Below, in pieces: positions 27,405-36,301 of a DNA stretch of 63,443 nt. The notes beneath the pieces were generated by a model that saw only the letters and a program-made list of their open reading frames with translations, was not told the DNA's origin and searched no databases. Origin of the DNA: Ignavibacteriaceae bacterium (lineage in GTDB: Bacteria; Bacteroidota; Ignavibacteria; Ignavibacteriales; Ignavibacteriaceae); contig JACAFC010000076.1 in the NCBI GenBank assembly GCA_013388515.1, positions 1 to 63,443 on the forward strand. Reading direction: 5' to 3'. The translations under genes were made by a program, and so were the position numbers. Position 1 is the first letter of the stretch, and the number at the start of each line of letters is the position of its first letter.

Positions 27405-27851
27405 ATGTTAGATGACTTAGATATTAAGGTATTAAAAATTCTTCAAAGGAATGGTCGCACAAAAAGAAATGAGCTGGCCGAAGCTGTTGGACTATCAATT
27501 CCTGCTATAAGTGAAAGACTTCATAAACTAGAGGAAAAAAGGCTTATTGAGGGATATTACACTAAGCTGAATCGTAAAGGATTTGGTTATGATATTATGG
27601 CATACATTCTGGTAATGATGGAATCGTCTAAACATTATAAGTCATTTATATCGCATGTTGACAAACTGCCTCAGATTTTAGAGTGCCATTCTGTACTAGG
27701 TGAAGGATCTCATTTATTAAAAGCAATTTCTAAGAATACAGAAGCATTGGAAAAGCTACTAAGTGAAATTCAATCTTGGCCGGGGGTAATCTCAACAAAA
27801 ACAACTTTTGTGCTTTCTACTCTAAAGGAATCAACAGAAATTGAATTATAA
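27405..27851 (+). CDS. Lrp/AsnC family transcriptional regulator
   Basis: A 148-residue protein with an N-terminal winged HTH ('LDDLDIKVLKILQRNGRTKR', recognition helix around 'GLSIPAISERLHKLEE') and a C-terminal RAM ligand-binding domain (about 65-145). The family forms octameric or dimeric regulators that sense amino acids. It lies 68 bp upstream of glnA in the same direction, with a palindrome between them, so control of glutamine synthetase is a reasonable inference. The 244 bp upstream of this gene contain a 14-bp palindrome (27178-27191) and no gene that I can recognise. Confidence 0.92.
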   Translation: MLDDLDIKVLKILQRNGRTKRNELAEAVGLSIPAISERLHKLEEKRLIEGYYTKLNRKGFGYDIMAYILVMMESSKHYKSFISHVDKLPQILECHSVLGEGSHLLKAISKNTEALEKLLSEIQSWPGVISTKTTFVLSTLKESTEIEL

Positions 27852-27881
27852 CGAAGAATCCAGCTAAGTGTTTTTCAAAGA

Positions 27882-27904
27882 TTATTAAAACAATTGTTTA
27901 ATAA
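27882..27904. promoter_or_regulatory. Candidate operator upstream of glnA
   Basis: TTATTAAAACAA and TTGTTTAATAA form a near-perfect AT-rich palindrome (one extra A on the left), with a 12-bp perfect core AAACAATTGTTT at 27888-27899. It ends 15 bp before the glnA ATG and just upstream of its GGAG. Proximity to an Lrp/AsnC gene makes it a candidate binding site. There is no T-run suggesting termination of lrp alone. Confidence 0.45.
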
Positions 27905-27919
27905 AAAAAAGGAGAAAAT

Positions 27920-29347
27920 ATGGCAAAAGCAGAATCGCCCATTGACAAAGTGTTGAAATTCATCAAATCAAATGGAATAAAATTCGTTGATTTGAAATTC
28001 ATGGATTTTCCTGGTCAATGGCAGCACTTTACAGTTCCAGTTACACAATTTAACGAGGGTTCTTTTGAAGATGGTTATGGTTTTGATGGTTCATCAATTA
28101 GAGGATGGAAGCCTATTAATGAAAGTGATATGATCATTATCCCAGATCCTAAAACTTACTTTGTTGATCCCTTTATTGAGCAGCCCACAATTAGTTTGAT
28201 TTGTGATGTTTATGAACCTGCTACAAAAGAAAAGTATACAAGGTGTCCAAGAAACATAGCTCAAAAAGCAGAAGCGTATCTTATTTCAACAGGTATTGCT
28301 GATACTGTATACTATGGTCCTGAAGCTGAATTTTTTGTTTTTGACGATGTTAGGTTTGATTCCCAACCAAATAGTCAATTTTATTTTGTTGATTCCATTG
28401 AAGGTAAATGGAACAGCGGCAAAGAAGAAAACCCGAACCTTGGCTATAAACCTCGGTTTAAAGAAGGATATTTTCCTGTTCCGCCTACAGATAAATTGAT
28501 GGATTTAAGAAACGAGATGGTTACTAATTTGTTAAATTGCGGAATAGATGTAGAAGCACAGCATCATGAAGTTGCAAGCGGCGGTCAATGTGAAATAGAC
28601 TTAAGGTTTCAGCCATTGGTTAAAGCAGCAGATCAGCTTTTAATGTTCAAGTATATCGTGAAAAATACTGCAAAGAAGAATAATCGAACAGTTACCTATA
28701 TGCCCAAACCTATATTTGGGGATAACGGAAGTGGGATGCACGTACATACTAGCTTGTGGAAAAAAGGCAAACCTTTATTCCCAGGTTCAGGATATGCTGG
28801 TTTAAGTGAAATGGCCTTATATTTTATTGGTGGATTATTAAAACACGCACCCTCATTATTAGCATTCACAAATCCTACGACAAATTCTTATAAAAGATTA
28901 GTGCCGGGATTTGAAGCTCCCGTGAATTTAGCTTATTCACAAAGAAACAGAAGCGCATCTATAAGAATACCGATGTACTCCTCAAGCCCTAAAGCAAAGC
29001 GTGTTGAATTCCGATGTCCAGATCCATCTTCTAACCCATATCTTGGATTTGCTGCAATGCTGATGGCTGGTTTGGATGGCATAACTAATCGGATTGATCC
29101 AGGTGATCCACTCGACAAAGATATTTACGATATGGAACCAGAGGAATTGGCAGATGTGCCATCTACACCTGGCAGTTTAGGTGAAGCACTCGAATGTTTG
29201 AAAAATGATCATGAATATCTTTTAAAAGGTGATGTATTTACTGATGATGTGATTGAAACATGGATTAAGTACAAAACCGATAAAGAAGTGAAACCAATGG
29301 CACTGCAACCACATCCTTATGAATTTGGTTTGTATTACGATTGCTAA
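27920..29347 (+). CDS. glnA: Glutamine synthetase type I
   Basis: A 475-residue enzyme making glutamine from glutamate, ammonia and ATP in the cytosol. Landmarks: '[17 protein letters not shown]' in the beta-grasp N-domain, '[11 protein letters not shown]' with metal-binding Glu residues, '[10 protein letters not shown]'-type loop at about 270-280, and the ATP-site stretch '[10 protein letters not shown]'. A Tyr in '[14 protein letters not shown]' (about residue 403) aligns with the adenylylated Tyr of GSI-beta enzymes, so adenylylation control is possible. A strong AAAGGAG precedes the ATG. A terminator follows 24 bp after the stop. Confidence 0.97.
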   Translation: MAKAESPIDKVLKFIKSNGIKFVDLKFMDFPGQWQHFTVPVTQFNEGSFEDGYGFDGSSIRGWKPINESDMIIIPDPKTYFVDPFIEQPTISLICDVYEPATKEKYTRCPRNIAQKAEAYLISTGIADTVYYGPEAEFFVFDDVRFDSQPNSQFYFVDSIEGKWNSGKEENPNLGYKPRFKEGYFPVPPTDKLMDLRNEMVTNLLNCGIDVEAQHHEVASGGQCEIDLRFQPLVKAADQLLMFKYIVKNTAKKNNRTVTYMPKPIFGDNGSGMHVHTSLWKKGKPLFPGSGYAGLSEMALYFIGGLLKHAPSLLAFTNPTTNSYKRLVPGFEAPVNLAYSQRNRSASIRIPMYSSSPKAKRVEFRCPDPSSNPYLGFAAMLMAGLDGITNRIDPGDPLDKDIYDMEPEELADVPSTPGSLGEALECLKNDHEYLLKGDVFTDDVIETWIKYKTDKEVKPMALQPHPYEFGLYYDC

Positions 29348-29370
29348 GATTTGACTTAATATAAATGAAC

Positions 29371-29396
29371 AAAGGCGAATCAATAGGTTCGCCTTT
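29371..29396. terminator. Intrinsic terminator after glnA
   Basis: AAAGGCGAA pairs with TTCGCCTTT around an 8-base loop; a short T-rich end closes the hairpin on the plus strand. It separates glnA from the convergent methyltransferase gene (stop at 29401) and may work both ways. Confidence 0.85.
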
Positions 29397-29400
29397 TGTA

Positions 29401-30837
29401 TTAAAATTCGGAATAAATTTCTTGAGTTCTTCTGGAACGAGGGAATTGACTTTTTAAACCTTGTCCTGTAAAAACAGCCGTACCTAAATTGAAACCCTGA
29501 TACTTCACAAGATATTGTCCCTTATTTAGACTAAAACTTTTTATTGTGCCCCCGTCTAAATAAATTCTAAGTTCTTCAGAGCTATTCAGCTCAATAATAT
29601 TTTTTGAAATAAAATTGCCCAATACTTGTACTGCTTGAGTATGTAATACAATTTCTTTGTTCTTATCAAACACGCCAAACCGAGTTCCAATTCTTTCAAA
29701 AAAACCCGGATTTGGATCGACCCAATCTCTATTAACAAAATAAATATCACTCGATTTTAGTACATATCTATAAAGGTCAAGTACACTGTCTTCTATTTCA
29801 AATTCTTTTTGCATATTGATTAACAAGCTTTTAATTCTTTTGTCTGAAGAATCAAGAAGCTTTACATCTCTTAATTGAAGTTCTCTTTTATAGGGAACTT
29901 CGGTTTCACCTGCCTTACGCAGTTTAATGATAAAAAATCCATCAGAATCAACTTCCCAAGGAAGTATCCTTTTTGCTTTTTTAAGGGAGGTATTCAGACT
30001 TTGTCCGTTATAAAAAATTATGCCTTCTTGGTAGTGTATTTTTGGATCGAAATCTACTACCTCAACAGGATATTTTTGAAGAATCTTATCAATTATTAAT
30101 TCATTTTCTTCAACAGTTAATGTGCAAGTAGAGTAAACAATCTCACCGCCAACCTTAACCATTTTTATAGCTGAGACAAGAAGCTTTAATTGCAGTTCAG
30201 AAAGTCTCTTAACTCTTTGTATGTTCCACCAATCGTTTACTTCAATTTTCTTTTGGAGAATACCCAACCCGCTGCATGGTGCATCAACAAGAATTTTATC
30301 GAAATAATTGGAATACACAGTATTAAGTTGTTCACCTTTGAAATGAATTACTCCTGAATTCATTTGATTCATGCGATCAATATTATATACTAGAGGTTTT
30401 AAACGATCTGACTGAATTTCATTAACCACAATTGTACCTCGATTTTTCATTATCTCTCCTAGCTCTGTGGTTTTTGAACCTGGTGCTGCACAGAGATCCA
30501 AAACAATATCATTTTCGCTAGGATTTAGTACTAATGGTGGTATAAAAGAGGACAGCGATTGTATGTAATAATAACCCAAAATATGTTCCAGGGTTTTTCC
30601 CAGCAATTTTTGGGTGTCTGTTATCTTTAAAATGTTATTATAATTATTTATATGCTCGGATGTAATGCCGTAATTATTTAGTAAAGCTTTTCGTAAGTTT
30701 TCCGGAGTAATTTTGGTGGTATTAACTCTGATATACTGGGCAGGCTGAATATTAATTAATTCAGAATAAGACTTAGCAAGAACGTCTCCGTAAATTGAAT
30801 TTATATAATTGATTATTTCATTACTGATGTAGTTCAA
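29401..30837 (-). CDS. RNA cytosine-C5 methyltransferase, NOL1/NOP2/Sun (RsmB/RsmF) family
   Basis: A 478-residue SAM-dependent enzyme. The SAM-binding motif 'LDLCAAPGSKTTELGEIM' lies at about 109-126, the 'DAPCSGLG' Cys motif at about 184-191, and the catalytic-Cys 'YSTCTLTVEENE' at about 233-244. The C-terminal ~130 residues look like the RsmF-type extension with a PUA-like fold ('GFNLGTAVFTGQGLKSQFPR'). It probably methylates a cytosine in 16S rRNA; the exact site cannot be read. It is the last gene of a minus-strand group with the 142-residue unknown and bshA; the gap to the upstream gene is 9 bp. Confidence 0.9.
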   Translation of the reverse strand: MNYISNEIINYINSIYGDVLAKSYSELINIQPAQYIRVNTTKITPENLRKALLNNYGITSEHINNYNNILKITDTQKLLGKTLEHILGYYYIQSLSSFIPPLVLNPSENDIVLDLCAAPGSKTTELGEIMKNRGTIVVNEIQSDRLKPLVYNIDRMNQMNSGVIHFKGEQLNTVYSNYFDKILVDAPCSGLGILQKKIEVNDWWNIQRVKRLSELQLKLLVSAIKMVKVGGEIVYSTCTLTVEENELIIDKILQKYPVEVVDFDPKIHYQEGIIFYNGQSLNTSLKKAKRILPWEVDSDGFFIIKLRKAGETEVPYKRELQLRDVKLLDSSDKRIKSLLINMQKEFEIEDSVLDLYRYVLKSSDIYFVNRDWVDPNPGFFERIGTRFGVFDKNKEIVLHTQAVQVLGNFISKNIIELNSSEELRIYLDGGTIKSFSLNKGQYLVKYQGFNLGTAVFTGQGLKSQFPRSRRTQEIYSEF

Positions 30838-30846
30838 AATGGACCT

Positions 30847-31275
30847 TTATAACCTTATTAGGTTGAGATGTTTAAATATCTGATCCATTGCGCTGATAAA
30901 ATTTTTATTACCTGGAAATTTTTTTGCAAAATCTGAGTTAATCCTTTTGATGATCGAATCAAGATAAACTTCGTAATTTCGATTCATCTCTTTTACTATT
31001 GAATGACTAACCGGTACTGATACAACCTTTGGTTTATTTCTGTTTGCATAGATAATAAATTTTGCTACATCATAGTTTTCAACTTTCAATACCTCCGATC
31101 CTTCTGCATCAATTAACTCAATTTTGCCAAAAAATTGCTGACCGATTAATAATCCTTTACCAGGTAAATTATAGTTTGTACAATTGCATGATATTTCAAA
31201 ATCGTGGGGGAAAGATTTTACACACTCAGTGTTTAGAATCTCAATCCAATTAGTTATGAAATTTTTTTCTTCCAT
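30847..31275 (-). CDS. Conserved-looking protein of unknown function (bshA operon)
   Basis: A 142-residue soluble protein not assigned to any family. It has no signal peptide or membrane segment. The N-terminal half contains Cys residues ('NTECVKSFPHDFEISCNCTN') and the C-terminal half is helical ('VKEMNRNYEVYLDSIIKRIN'). It sits 29 bp downstream of bshA and 9 bp upstream of the RNA methyltransferase gene, and its codon use looks like its neighbours', so it is a real gene. The Cys cluster beside a thiol-biosynthesis gene invites a link to redox biology, but nothing more supports that. Confidence 0.75.
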   Translation of the reverse strand: MEEKNFITNWIEILNTECVKSFPHDFEISCNCTNYNLPGKGLLIGQQFFGKIELIDAEGSEVLKVENYDVAKFIIYANRNKPKVVSVPVSHSIVKEMNRNYEVYLDSIIKRINSDFAKKFPGNKNFISAMDQIFKHLNLIRL

Positions 31276-31304
31276 GTAAAAAAGTTTGGAAAAGGAAATA
31301 AAAT

Positions 31305-32429
31305 TTATGCATTAAGAATATGTTCGTAATATTCTTCATATAGTGGAATAACTTTTGATTTATCAAATTTGTTTAGCGCTCTATCGCGTGAGTTTTTGGA
31401 AAAAATTTCATATTTCTTTTCATTAGATAGTAAATCCACAATATACTTAGCCATTCTTTCAACATCACCTATTTCAGCTATGTATCCCGTTTCATTGTGT
31501 TTAACTAATTCGGGTAAACCACCTACACTTGAACTTATTACAGGTTTTCCGCAAGCCATTGCCTCTAGTGCTGCCAATCCAAAACTCTCCGACTGTGAAG
31601 GAATAAGAAATATATCTGCTGAGTTAAGAATTTCAACTAGACCTTCTTGCTTTCCAAGAAATCTCACATGATCAGATAAATTAAGTTGTCTTGCCATGCG
31701 CTCGCATTCGTATCTATCTGGTCCATCACCAACTAAAATTAATTTAGTTGGTATTTCTTTATTAACAAGTTCCAGTACTTTGATGGTATCTGTTACTCTC
31801 TTAACCTGTCTAAAGTTGGAAGTATGCACAATTACTTTTTCTCCATCTGGAGCAATGTGCTTTCTAAAGCTGCAAGCTTCTGTAGGTTTAAAAATATCAG
31901 TATCTATAAAGTTAGGTATAACTTCAATATTCTTTTCAATATTATAATTAGTTAAAGTTTTCTCTTTTAGAAATCTAGAAACAGCCGTCACTCCATCACT
32001 TTCTTCAATACTAAACTTAACAAGCGGGAGGAACGACGGTTCCAATCCGACCAGCGTAATATCTGTGCCATGCAAAGTTGTGATAACCTTTATATTTCTC
32101 TTACCCTTTAAAATATTTTTTGCTAAATATGCACTGCTGGCATGTGGAATAGCATAATGGACATGCAATAAATCAAGGTTCTCAAATTCAGTAACCTCTA
32201 CCATTTTACTGGCAAGAGAGAGTGTGTATAATGGAAATTCAAAAAGAGGGTAGCTGCTCATTTCAACTTCATGAAAGAAAACATTTTCAACAAAGCCTGT
32301 AAGCCGGAAAGGCAGAGCATAAGAAATAAAGTGAACCTGGTGCCCCCGCATAGCTAGAGCTTTACCCAATTCAGTTGCAATAACTCCGCTTCCTCCATAA
32401 GTTGGATAACATGTAATTCCTATTTTCAT
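31305..32429 (-). CDS. bshA: N-acetyl-alpha-D-glucosaminyl L-malate synthase (bacillithiol)
   Basis: A 374-residue GT4 glycosyltransferase. 'MKIGITCYPTYGGSGVIATE' is the BshA start; 'HVHYAIPHASSAYLA' and the C-terminal donor-site motif 'SQSESFGLAALEAMACGKPV' are conserved. It should join GlcNAc from UDP-GlcNAc to L-malate, the first step of bacillithiol synthesis in the cytosol. BshB and BshC are not in the window. It is first in a three-gene minus-strand operon and diverges from the sugar kinase gene at 32552 across a 122-bp region with an AT palindrome. Confidence 0.94.
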   Translation of the reverse strand: MKIGITCYPTYGGSGVIATELGKALAMRGHQVHFISYALPFRLTGFVENVFFHEVEMSSYPLFEFPLYTLSLASKMVEVTEFENLDLLHVHYAIPHASSAYLAKNILKGKRNIKVITTLHGTDITLVGLEPSFLPLVKFSIEESDGVTAVSRFLKEKTLTNYNIEKNIEVIPNFIDTDIFKPTEACSFRKHIAPDGEKVIVHTSNFRQVKRVTDTIKVLELVNKEIPTKLILVGDGPDRYECERMARQLNLSDHVRFLGKQEGLVEILNSADIFLIPSQSESFGLAALEAMACGKPVISSSVGGLPELVKHNETGYIAEIGDVERMAKYIVDLLSNEKKYEIFSKNSRDRALNKFDKSKVIPLYEEYYEHILNA

Positions 32430-32451
32430 ATTTTATTAATTTTCTATTATT

Positions 32452-32468
32452 TAATTATTTAATAATTA
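32452..32468. promoter_or_regulatory. 17-bp AT palindrome in divergent bshA/kinase region
   Basis: TAATTATT-T-AATAATTA is a perfect palindrome 23 bp upstream of the bshA ATG, in the divergent gap. It could be an operator or simply AT-rich promoter DNA. Confidence 0.3.
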
Positions 32469-32551
32469 TCTTTAACGATTAGTTCTGAACAAATATATAC
32501 TTTTTAAATGAATTAAAATTTAAGGTTCTTGTAGTTTAGGGTATTAGATTT

Positions 32552-33421
32552 ATGAAAATACTTGTTATAGGTCATTCTGTTGAAGATCACATTCATCTGG
32601 AAGGAAAAGAGATTGTTAAGCCCGGCGGAATTTACTACTCAGTTTTAGGATTAACTAAAATATGCACAGCTGCCGATGAAATACATCTAGTTACAGCACT
32701 TCAAAGGAGTAACCAACATTTATTTAAAGATGTTTATAATAAAGTGACTACACAGCTGGTTAGCTATGTTGACGAAATACCCAAGGTTCATATAATTCTC
32801 GAAAGTTCTAACGATAGAATAGAGTGTTATGAAAATTTTTCTGAGCGATTAGAAATTAATTTTAATATACTGAAAGACTACGATGGAATATTAATTAACA
32901 TGATCACAGGGTTTGATATAACATTAGAACAGCTTAAGCAAATTAGGGAACACTTCGGCGGCATGATTTATCTTGATGTTCATACACTTTCCAGAGGTTT
33001 TGATAAATCCAAGAAACGATGGTTTCGGTTTATTGAAGACTTTTGTAAATGGGCTGCCGAACTGGATATTATCCAAGTGAATCAGTACGAAATAAAAACC
33101 TTATTCAATTTGGAAAATGAATTTGATATTGCCGAGCGCGTATTGAGCTGCGGGACAAAATTGTTGATTGAAACTAGGGCTGAAAAAGGCGCGTGTTTAT
33201 ATTACAAAGAAAGTGATGAACTAAAATCAATCTGCCATTCTGTTGAAAGGATTAACCAGAACAATAAAGTCGGATGCGGTGATATTTTCGGCAGTGTTTT
33301 CTTTTATACGTATCTTAAGACTAAAAATTCAGAAAAATCATTAATTGCAGCTAACATCGCTGCAAGCCAAGCTGTAGCTTCTGATAATTTAACCAAAATG
33401 AATTTTAAAGAATTAGAATGA
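32552..33421 (+). CDS. PfkB-family sugar/nucleoside kinase
   Basis: A 289-residue ribokinase-fold protein. The N-terminal 'PGGIYYSVLGLTKI' matches the substrate-binding GG region, and the C-terminal catalytic signature appears as 'NNKVGCGDIFGSVFFYTYLK', where the usual GAGD is GCGD with the catalytic Asp kept. 'VNQYEIKTLF' is the typical N-x-x-E motif. It should phosphorylate a sugar or similar alcohol using ATP; the substrate is not known. Its stop overlaps the next gene, an RmlD-like reductase, by 4 bp, and that gene overlaps an exported amylase, giving a tight three-gene operon. Confidence 0.85.
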   Translation: MKILVIGHSVEDHIHLEGKEIVKPGGIYYSVLGLTKICTAADEIHLVTALQRSNQHLFKDVYNKVTTQLVSYVDEIPKVHIILESSNDRIECYENFSERLEINFNILKDYDGILINMITGFDITLEQLKQIREHFGGMIYLDVHTLSRGFDKSKKRWFRFIEDFCKWAAELDIIQVNQYEIKTLFNLENEFDIAERVLSCGTKLLIETRAEKGACLYYKESDELKSICHSVERINQNNKVGCGDIFGSVFFYTYLKTKNSEKSLIAANIAASQAVASDNLTKMNFKELE

Positions 33422-34329
33422 AATCACGAGATTTAATAAAGAAACGAATATTAATTGTAGGTGCAAACGGATTATTAGGACAACGAATAATTGCATTTTA
33501 TCAAGCCCAAGAAAATGTTGAACTACTAGGATGTTCGATTGAAGAAAAACCTACTTTTGAAAATACACCATACATAAATTGTGATATAACTGTTAGGGAG
33601 GAAATTAAAAATACTATCTTTAACTTTTATCCAGACATAGTAATAAACGCTGCCGCATACACAAATGTTGACCTTTGCGAATCCGAAAGAGCTACAGCAT
33701 GGAAAATAAATGTTAAAGGAGTAGAGAATATTGTTGAAGCATGCCGATCGCTAGATGCAAAAATTATTCATTTTTCTACAGATTACATTTTTAATGGAAA
33801 CAACGGACCATATGATGAAAATGTTAAACCAGATCCAGTGGGATATTATGGGCGAACAAAGTTAGCTAGTGAGAATGTATTGAAAATAGGAGCTGTCACA
33901 TATGCTGTGCTCAGAACAAATGTACTTTATGGTATAGCTAATAGCCGGCCAGATTATGTGAGATGGGTCATTAATAGTCTTAGATCTAAACAGCAAATTC
34001 GAATTGTAACTGATCAAGTTGGCAATCCAACATTTGTTGAGGATCTTGTTACTGCTGTAAACAAAGTAATTGTATCGGATCAATATGATGTTTATAATAT
34101 AGCAGGCAAGGAGTTCATTAACAGATATGAGTTTGCATTACAAATAGCTGATATGTTTAATCTAGATAAGAAGCTTATTACACCAATTGTTACTGAAGAA
34201 TTAAAGCAACCGGCAAAACGCCCATTAAAAGGTGGTTTAATTATAACAAAAGCCATTAACCAGTTAGGTTATAATCCTCATTCAATAATTGAGGCTCTTG
34301 AGATCATCAAAAAACAATTATCTCTATGA
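33418..34329 (+). CDS. RmlD-like NAD(P)-dependent sugar reductase (extended SDR)
   Basis: A 303-residue short-chain dehydrogenase of the dTDP-4-dehydrorhamnose reductase type. The Rossmann motif 'VGANGLLGQRI' is near residues 14-24, 'INAAAYTNVDLCE' is the family signature, 'FSTDYIFNG' and the catalytic 'YYGRTKLASE' (YxxxK) follow. It would reduce a nucleotide-linked or related 4-keto sugar. RmlA, B and C are not nearby, and its partners here are a PfkB kinase and an amylase with ATGA overlaps on both sides, so its substrate may differ from dTDP-rhamnose precursors. Confidence 0.86.
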   Translation: MKSRDLIKKRILIVGANGLLGQRIIAFYQAQENVELLGCSIEEKPTFENTPYINCDITVREEIKNTIFNFYPDIVINAAAYTNVDLCESERATAWKINVKGVENIVEACRSLDAKIIHFSTDYIFNGNNGPYDENVKPDPVGYYGRTKLASENVLKIGAVTYAVLRTNVLYGIANSRPDYVRWVINSLRSKQQIRIVTDQVGNPTFVEDLVTAVNKVIVSDQYDVYNIAGKEFINRYEFALQIADMFNLDKKLITPIVTEELKQPAKRPLKGGLIITKAINQLGYNPHSIIEALEIIKKQLSL

Positions 34330-36152
34330 AAAAACTATATGAATCGATTTTTATAATAGTATACTTTATAATTCCATTATATTCACAAAACAGTCTGCCT
34401 GAGTGGTCTAAAGGAATTGTATGGTATCAGATATTTCCGGAAAGATTTGCTAACGGAGATACTTGTAATGATCCACAAGCCGACAAGGTTTTTACAAGCA
34501 ATAAAAGAATTCCTTCAAACTGGAAAGTAAGTAAATGGACAAGTAATTGGTTTGCTAGAGAAGAATGGGAAAAAGAATCTAATGATAATTTCCGCAATTC
34601 GGTTTTAAATAGGAGATATGGGGGAGATATACAGGGCATAATTAATCACTTGGATTATCTTAAAACACTGGGCATAGGAGGAATTTATCTTAATCCTGTT
34701 TTTGATGCAGTTTCTTTACATAAGTATGATGGCTCTACATTTCACCACATAGACATTAATTTTGGACCAAGACCAATTTATGATCAAAAGCTGATAAGAC
34801 TTGAAAAATCCGACAACCCCTCCAGTTGGTCTTGGACTTCTGCTGACTCAATTTTTTTACAGCTTATTAGGGAAGTTCATAACAGAGGGATGAAAATTAT
34901 TATTGATGGTGTGTTTAACCACACAGGAACACAGTTTTGGGCTTTTCAAGATATTATAAAAAATGGTGAGAAATCCGAGTATAAAGACTGGTATTTAGTG
35001 AAATCTTTTGATGATTTAACTACACCGCAAAATGAATTCGATTATAAAGGTTGGTGGGGTTCAAAATATTTGCCTGAATTTAATAGAACCGAGGATGATC
35101 TGCATATTGGTCCTAAGAAGTATATTTTTAATTCAACTAAAAGATGGATGGATCCAAATAACGATGGAGACCCTGCAGATGGAATTGACGGCTGGAGGTT
35201 AGATGTCGCTAGAGAAGTACCAATAGGATTTTGGAATGATTGGAGACAACTTGTCAAATCTTTAAATAATGAAGCAATAATAGTTGGAGAATTATGGGAA
35301 CTTTCACCGGATTTCATTTCCGAAAATGGAGCTTTTGATGCTTTAATGAATTATAATTTTGCGTTTGCAGTAAATGATTTTTTTATTGCTGATGATAGCC
35401 AAATAACAGTTTCATCCTTTATCGAAAAATTGAAACAGATAGACATGGCATATCCTGAAGATCATCTTCATGTTCTTCAAAACCTAATTGATAGCCATGA
35501 TACTGATAGATTATTATCGATGATAATTAATCCGGATAGAAATTTTGACCGTGATGCAAATGAAGAAAATCCAAATTATTCCCCTGCAAAACCAGACGCA
35601 GCCGCCTATGAAAAGCAGAAGCTGATCGCTGTTTTTCAAATGACATATCGGGGGGCGCCAATGATTTATTATGGTACTGAAGTCGGTATGTGGGGTGCGG
35701 ACGATCCTCATGATCGTAAACCAATGGTTTGGGATGATTTAAAATATGACGACGAAATTGTTTCAAAAGAATCCGGTTTCAGCAAAGGATTTGGAAAGTT
35801 TTCAGTTGAGCAAAATAAAGATATTTTGAATTATTACACGAAATTGATTCAGCTTAGAAATGACAATCCCTGCTTAAAGATTGGAACTTGTGATTTTTTA
35901 TATTCAAATGATGATAAAAAATCTTTTGTTTTTCAACGAAAAGAAAAAGATAATTGGATTATAACTGCATTCAATTTAGGTTGTGAAACGGATAGTATTT
36001 CAATTTATCTAAACGAGCGGTCTATTTCCATTGAAGAAATATTGAGCGGGGAGACAGGCACTCTAAATTCATCCAATAAATCTGGGTTAAACTTTAACAT
36101 AAATATTCCAGCCGGTTCAGCATTGGTTTATAAAGTTAAGTCAGAACTCTAG
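34326..36152 (+). CDS. Exported GH13 alpha-amylase family enzyme
   Basis: A 608-residue protein with a signal peptide (1-20, 'FIIPLYSQ'). The barrel starts with 'GIVWYQIFPERFANGD', as in neopullulanase/cyclomaltodextrinase-type enzymes. Catalytic residues: Asp in 'GIDGWRLDVA' (about 293), Glu in 'IVGELWEL' (about 322) and Asp in 'LIDSHDTDRL' (about 392); region I is 'DGVFNHTG'. A C-terminal beta domain is present, but no N-terminal starch-binding domain. It overlaps the RmlD-like gene by 4 bp. It may supply glucose units to the kinase/reductase partners, though one is periplasmic and the others cytosolic. Confidence 0.92.
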   Translation: MKKLYESIFIIVYFIIPLYSQNSLPEWSKGIVWYQIFPERFANGDTCNDPQADKVFTSNKRIPSNWKVSKWTSNWFAREEWEKESNDNFRNSVLNRRYGGDIQGIINHLDYLKTLGIGGIYLNPVFDAVSLHKYDGSTFHHIDINFGPRPIYDQKLIRLEKSDNPSSWSWTSADSIFLQLIREVHNRGMKIIIDGVFNHTGTQFWAFQDIIKNGEKSEYKDWYLVKSFDDLTTPQNEFDYKGWWGSKYLPEFNRTEDDLHIGPKKYIFNSTKRWMDPNNDGDPADGIDGWRLDVAREVPIGFWNDWRQLVKSLNNEAIIVGELWELSPDFISENGAFDALMNYNFAFAVNDFFIADDSQITVSSFIEKLKQIDMAYPEDHLHVLQNLIDSHDTDRLLSMIINPDRNFDRDANEENPNYSPAKPDAAAYEKQKLIAVFQMTYRGAPMIYYGTEVGMWGADDPHDRKPMVWDDLKYDDEIVSKESGFSKGFGKFSVEQNKDILNYYTKLIQLRNDNPCLKIGTCDFLYSNDDKKSFVFQRKEKDNWIITAFNLGCETDSISIYLNERSISIEEILSGETGTLNSSNKSGLNFNINIPAGSALVYKVKSEL

Positions 36153-36221
36153 AATTCTTTAACTTAAAATAAAACTTGATTATTTTTCAATATTCAAAAA
36201 AGTAAAAAGAAAATTTGCAAA

Positions 36222-36296
36222 GCCCCGGTAGCTCAGTATGGATAGAGCAGCAGTTTCCTAAACTGTTTGTCGGAGGTTCGAATCCTCTCCGGGGTA
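36222..36296 (+). tRNA. tRNA-Arg (anticodon CCU)
   Basis: A 75-nt cloverleaf. The acceptor stem GCCCCGG pairs with CCGGGGT (36289-36295), discriminator A at 36296. D arm 'GCTCAGTATGGATAGAGC', anticodon stem GCAGT/ACTGT with loop TTCCTAA (anticodon CCT), and T arm with GGTTCGAATCC. No CCA is encoded. It reads AGG codons and lies between the amylase stop and the convergent DUF1611 gene. Confidence 0.97.
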
Positions 36297-36301
36297 CGAT
36301 A

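Noticed and set aside
33418-34329. RmlD-like gene considered evidence for a dTDP-rhamnose cluster
   Set aside because: No RmlA, B or C or glycosyltransferase cluster nearby.
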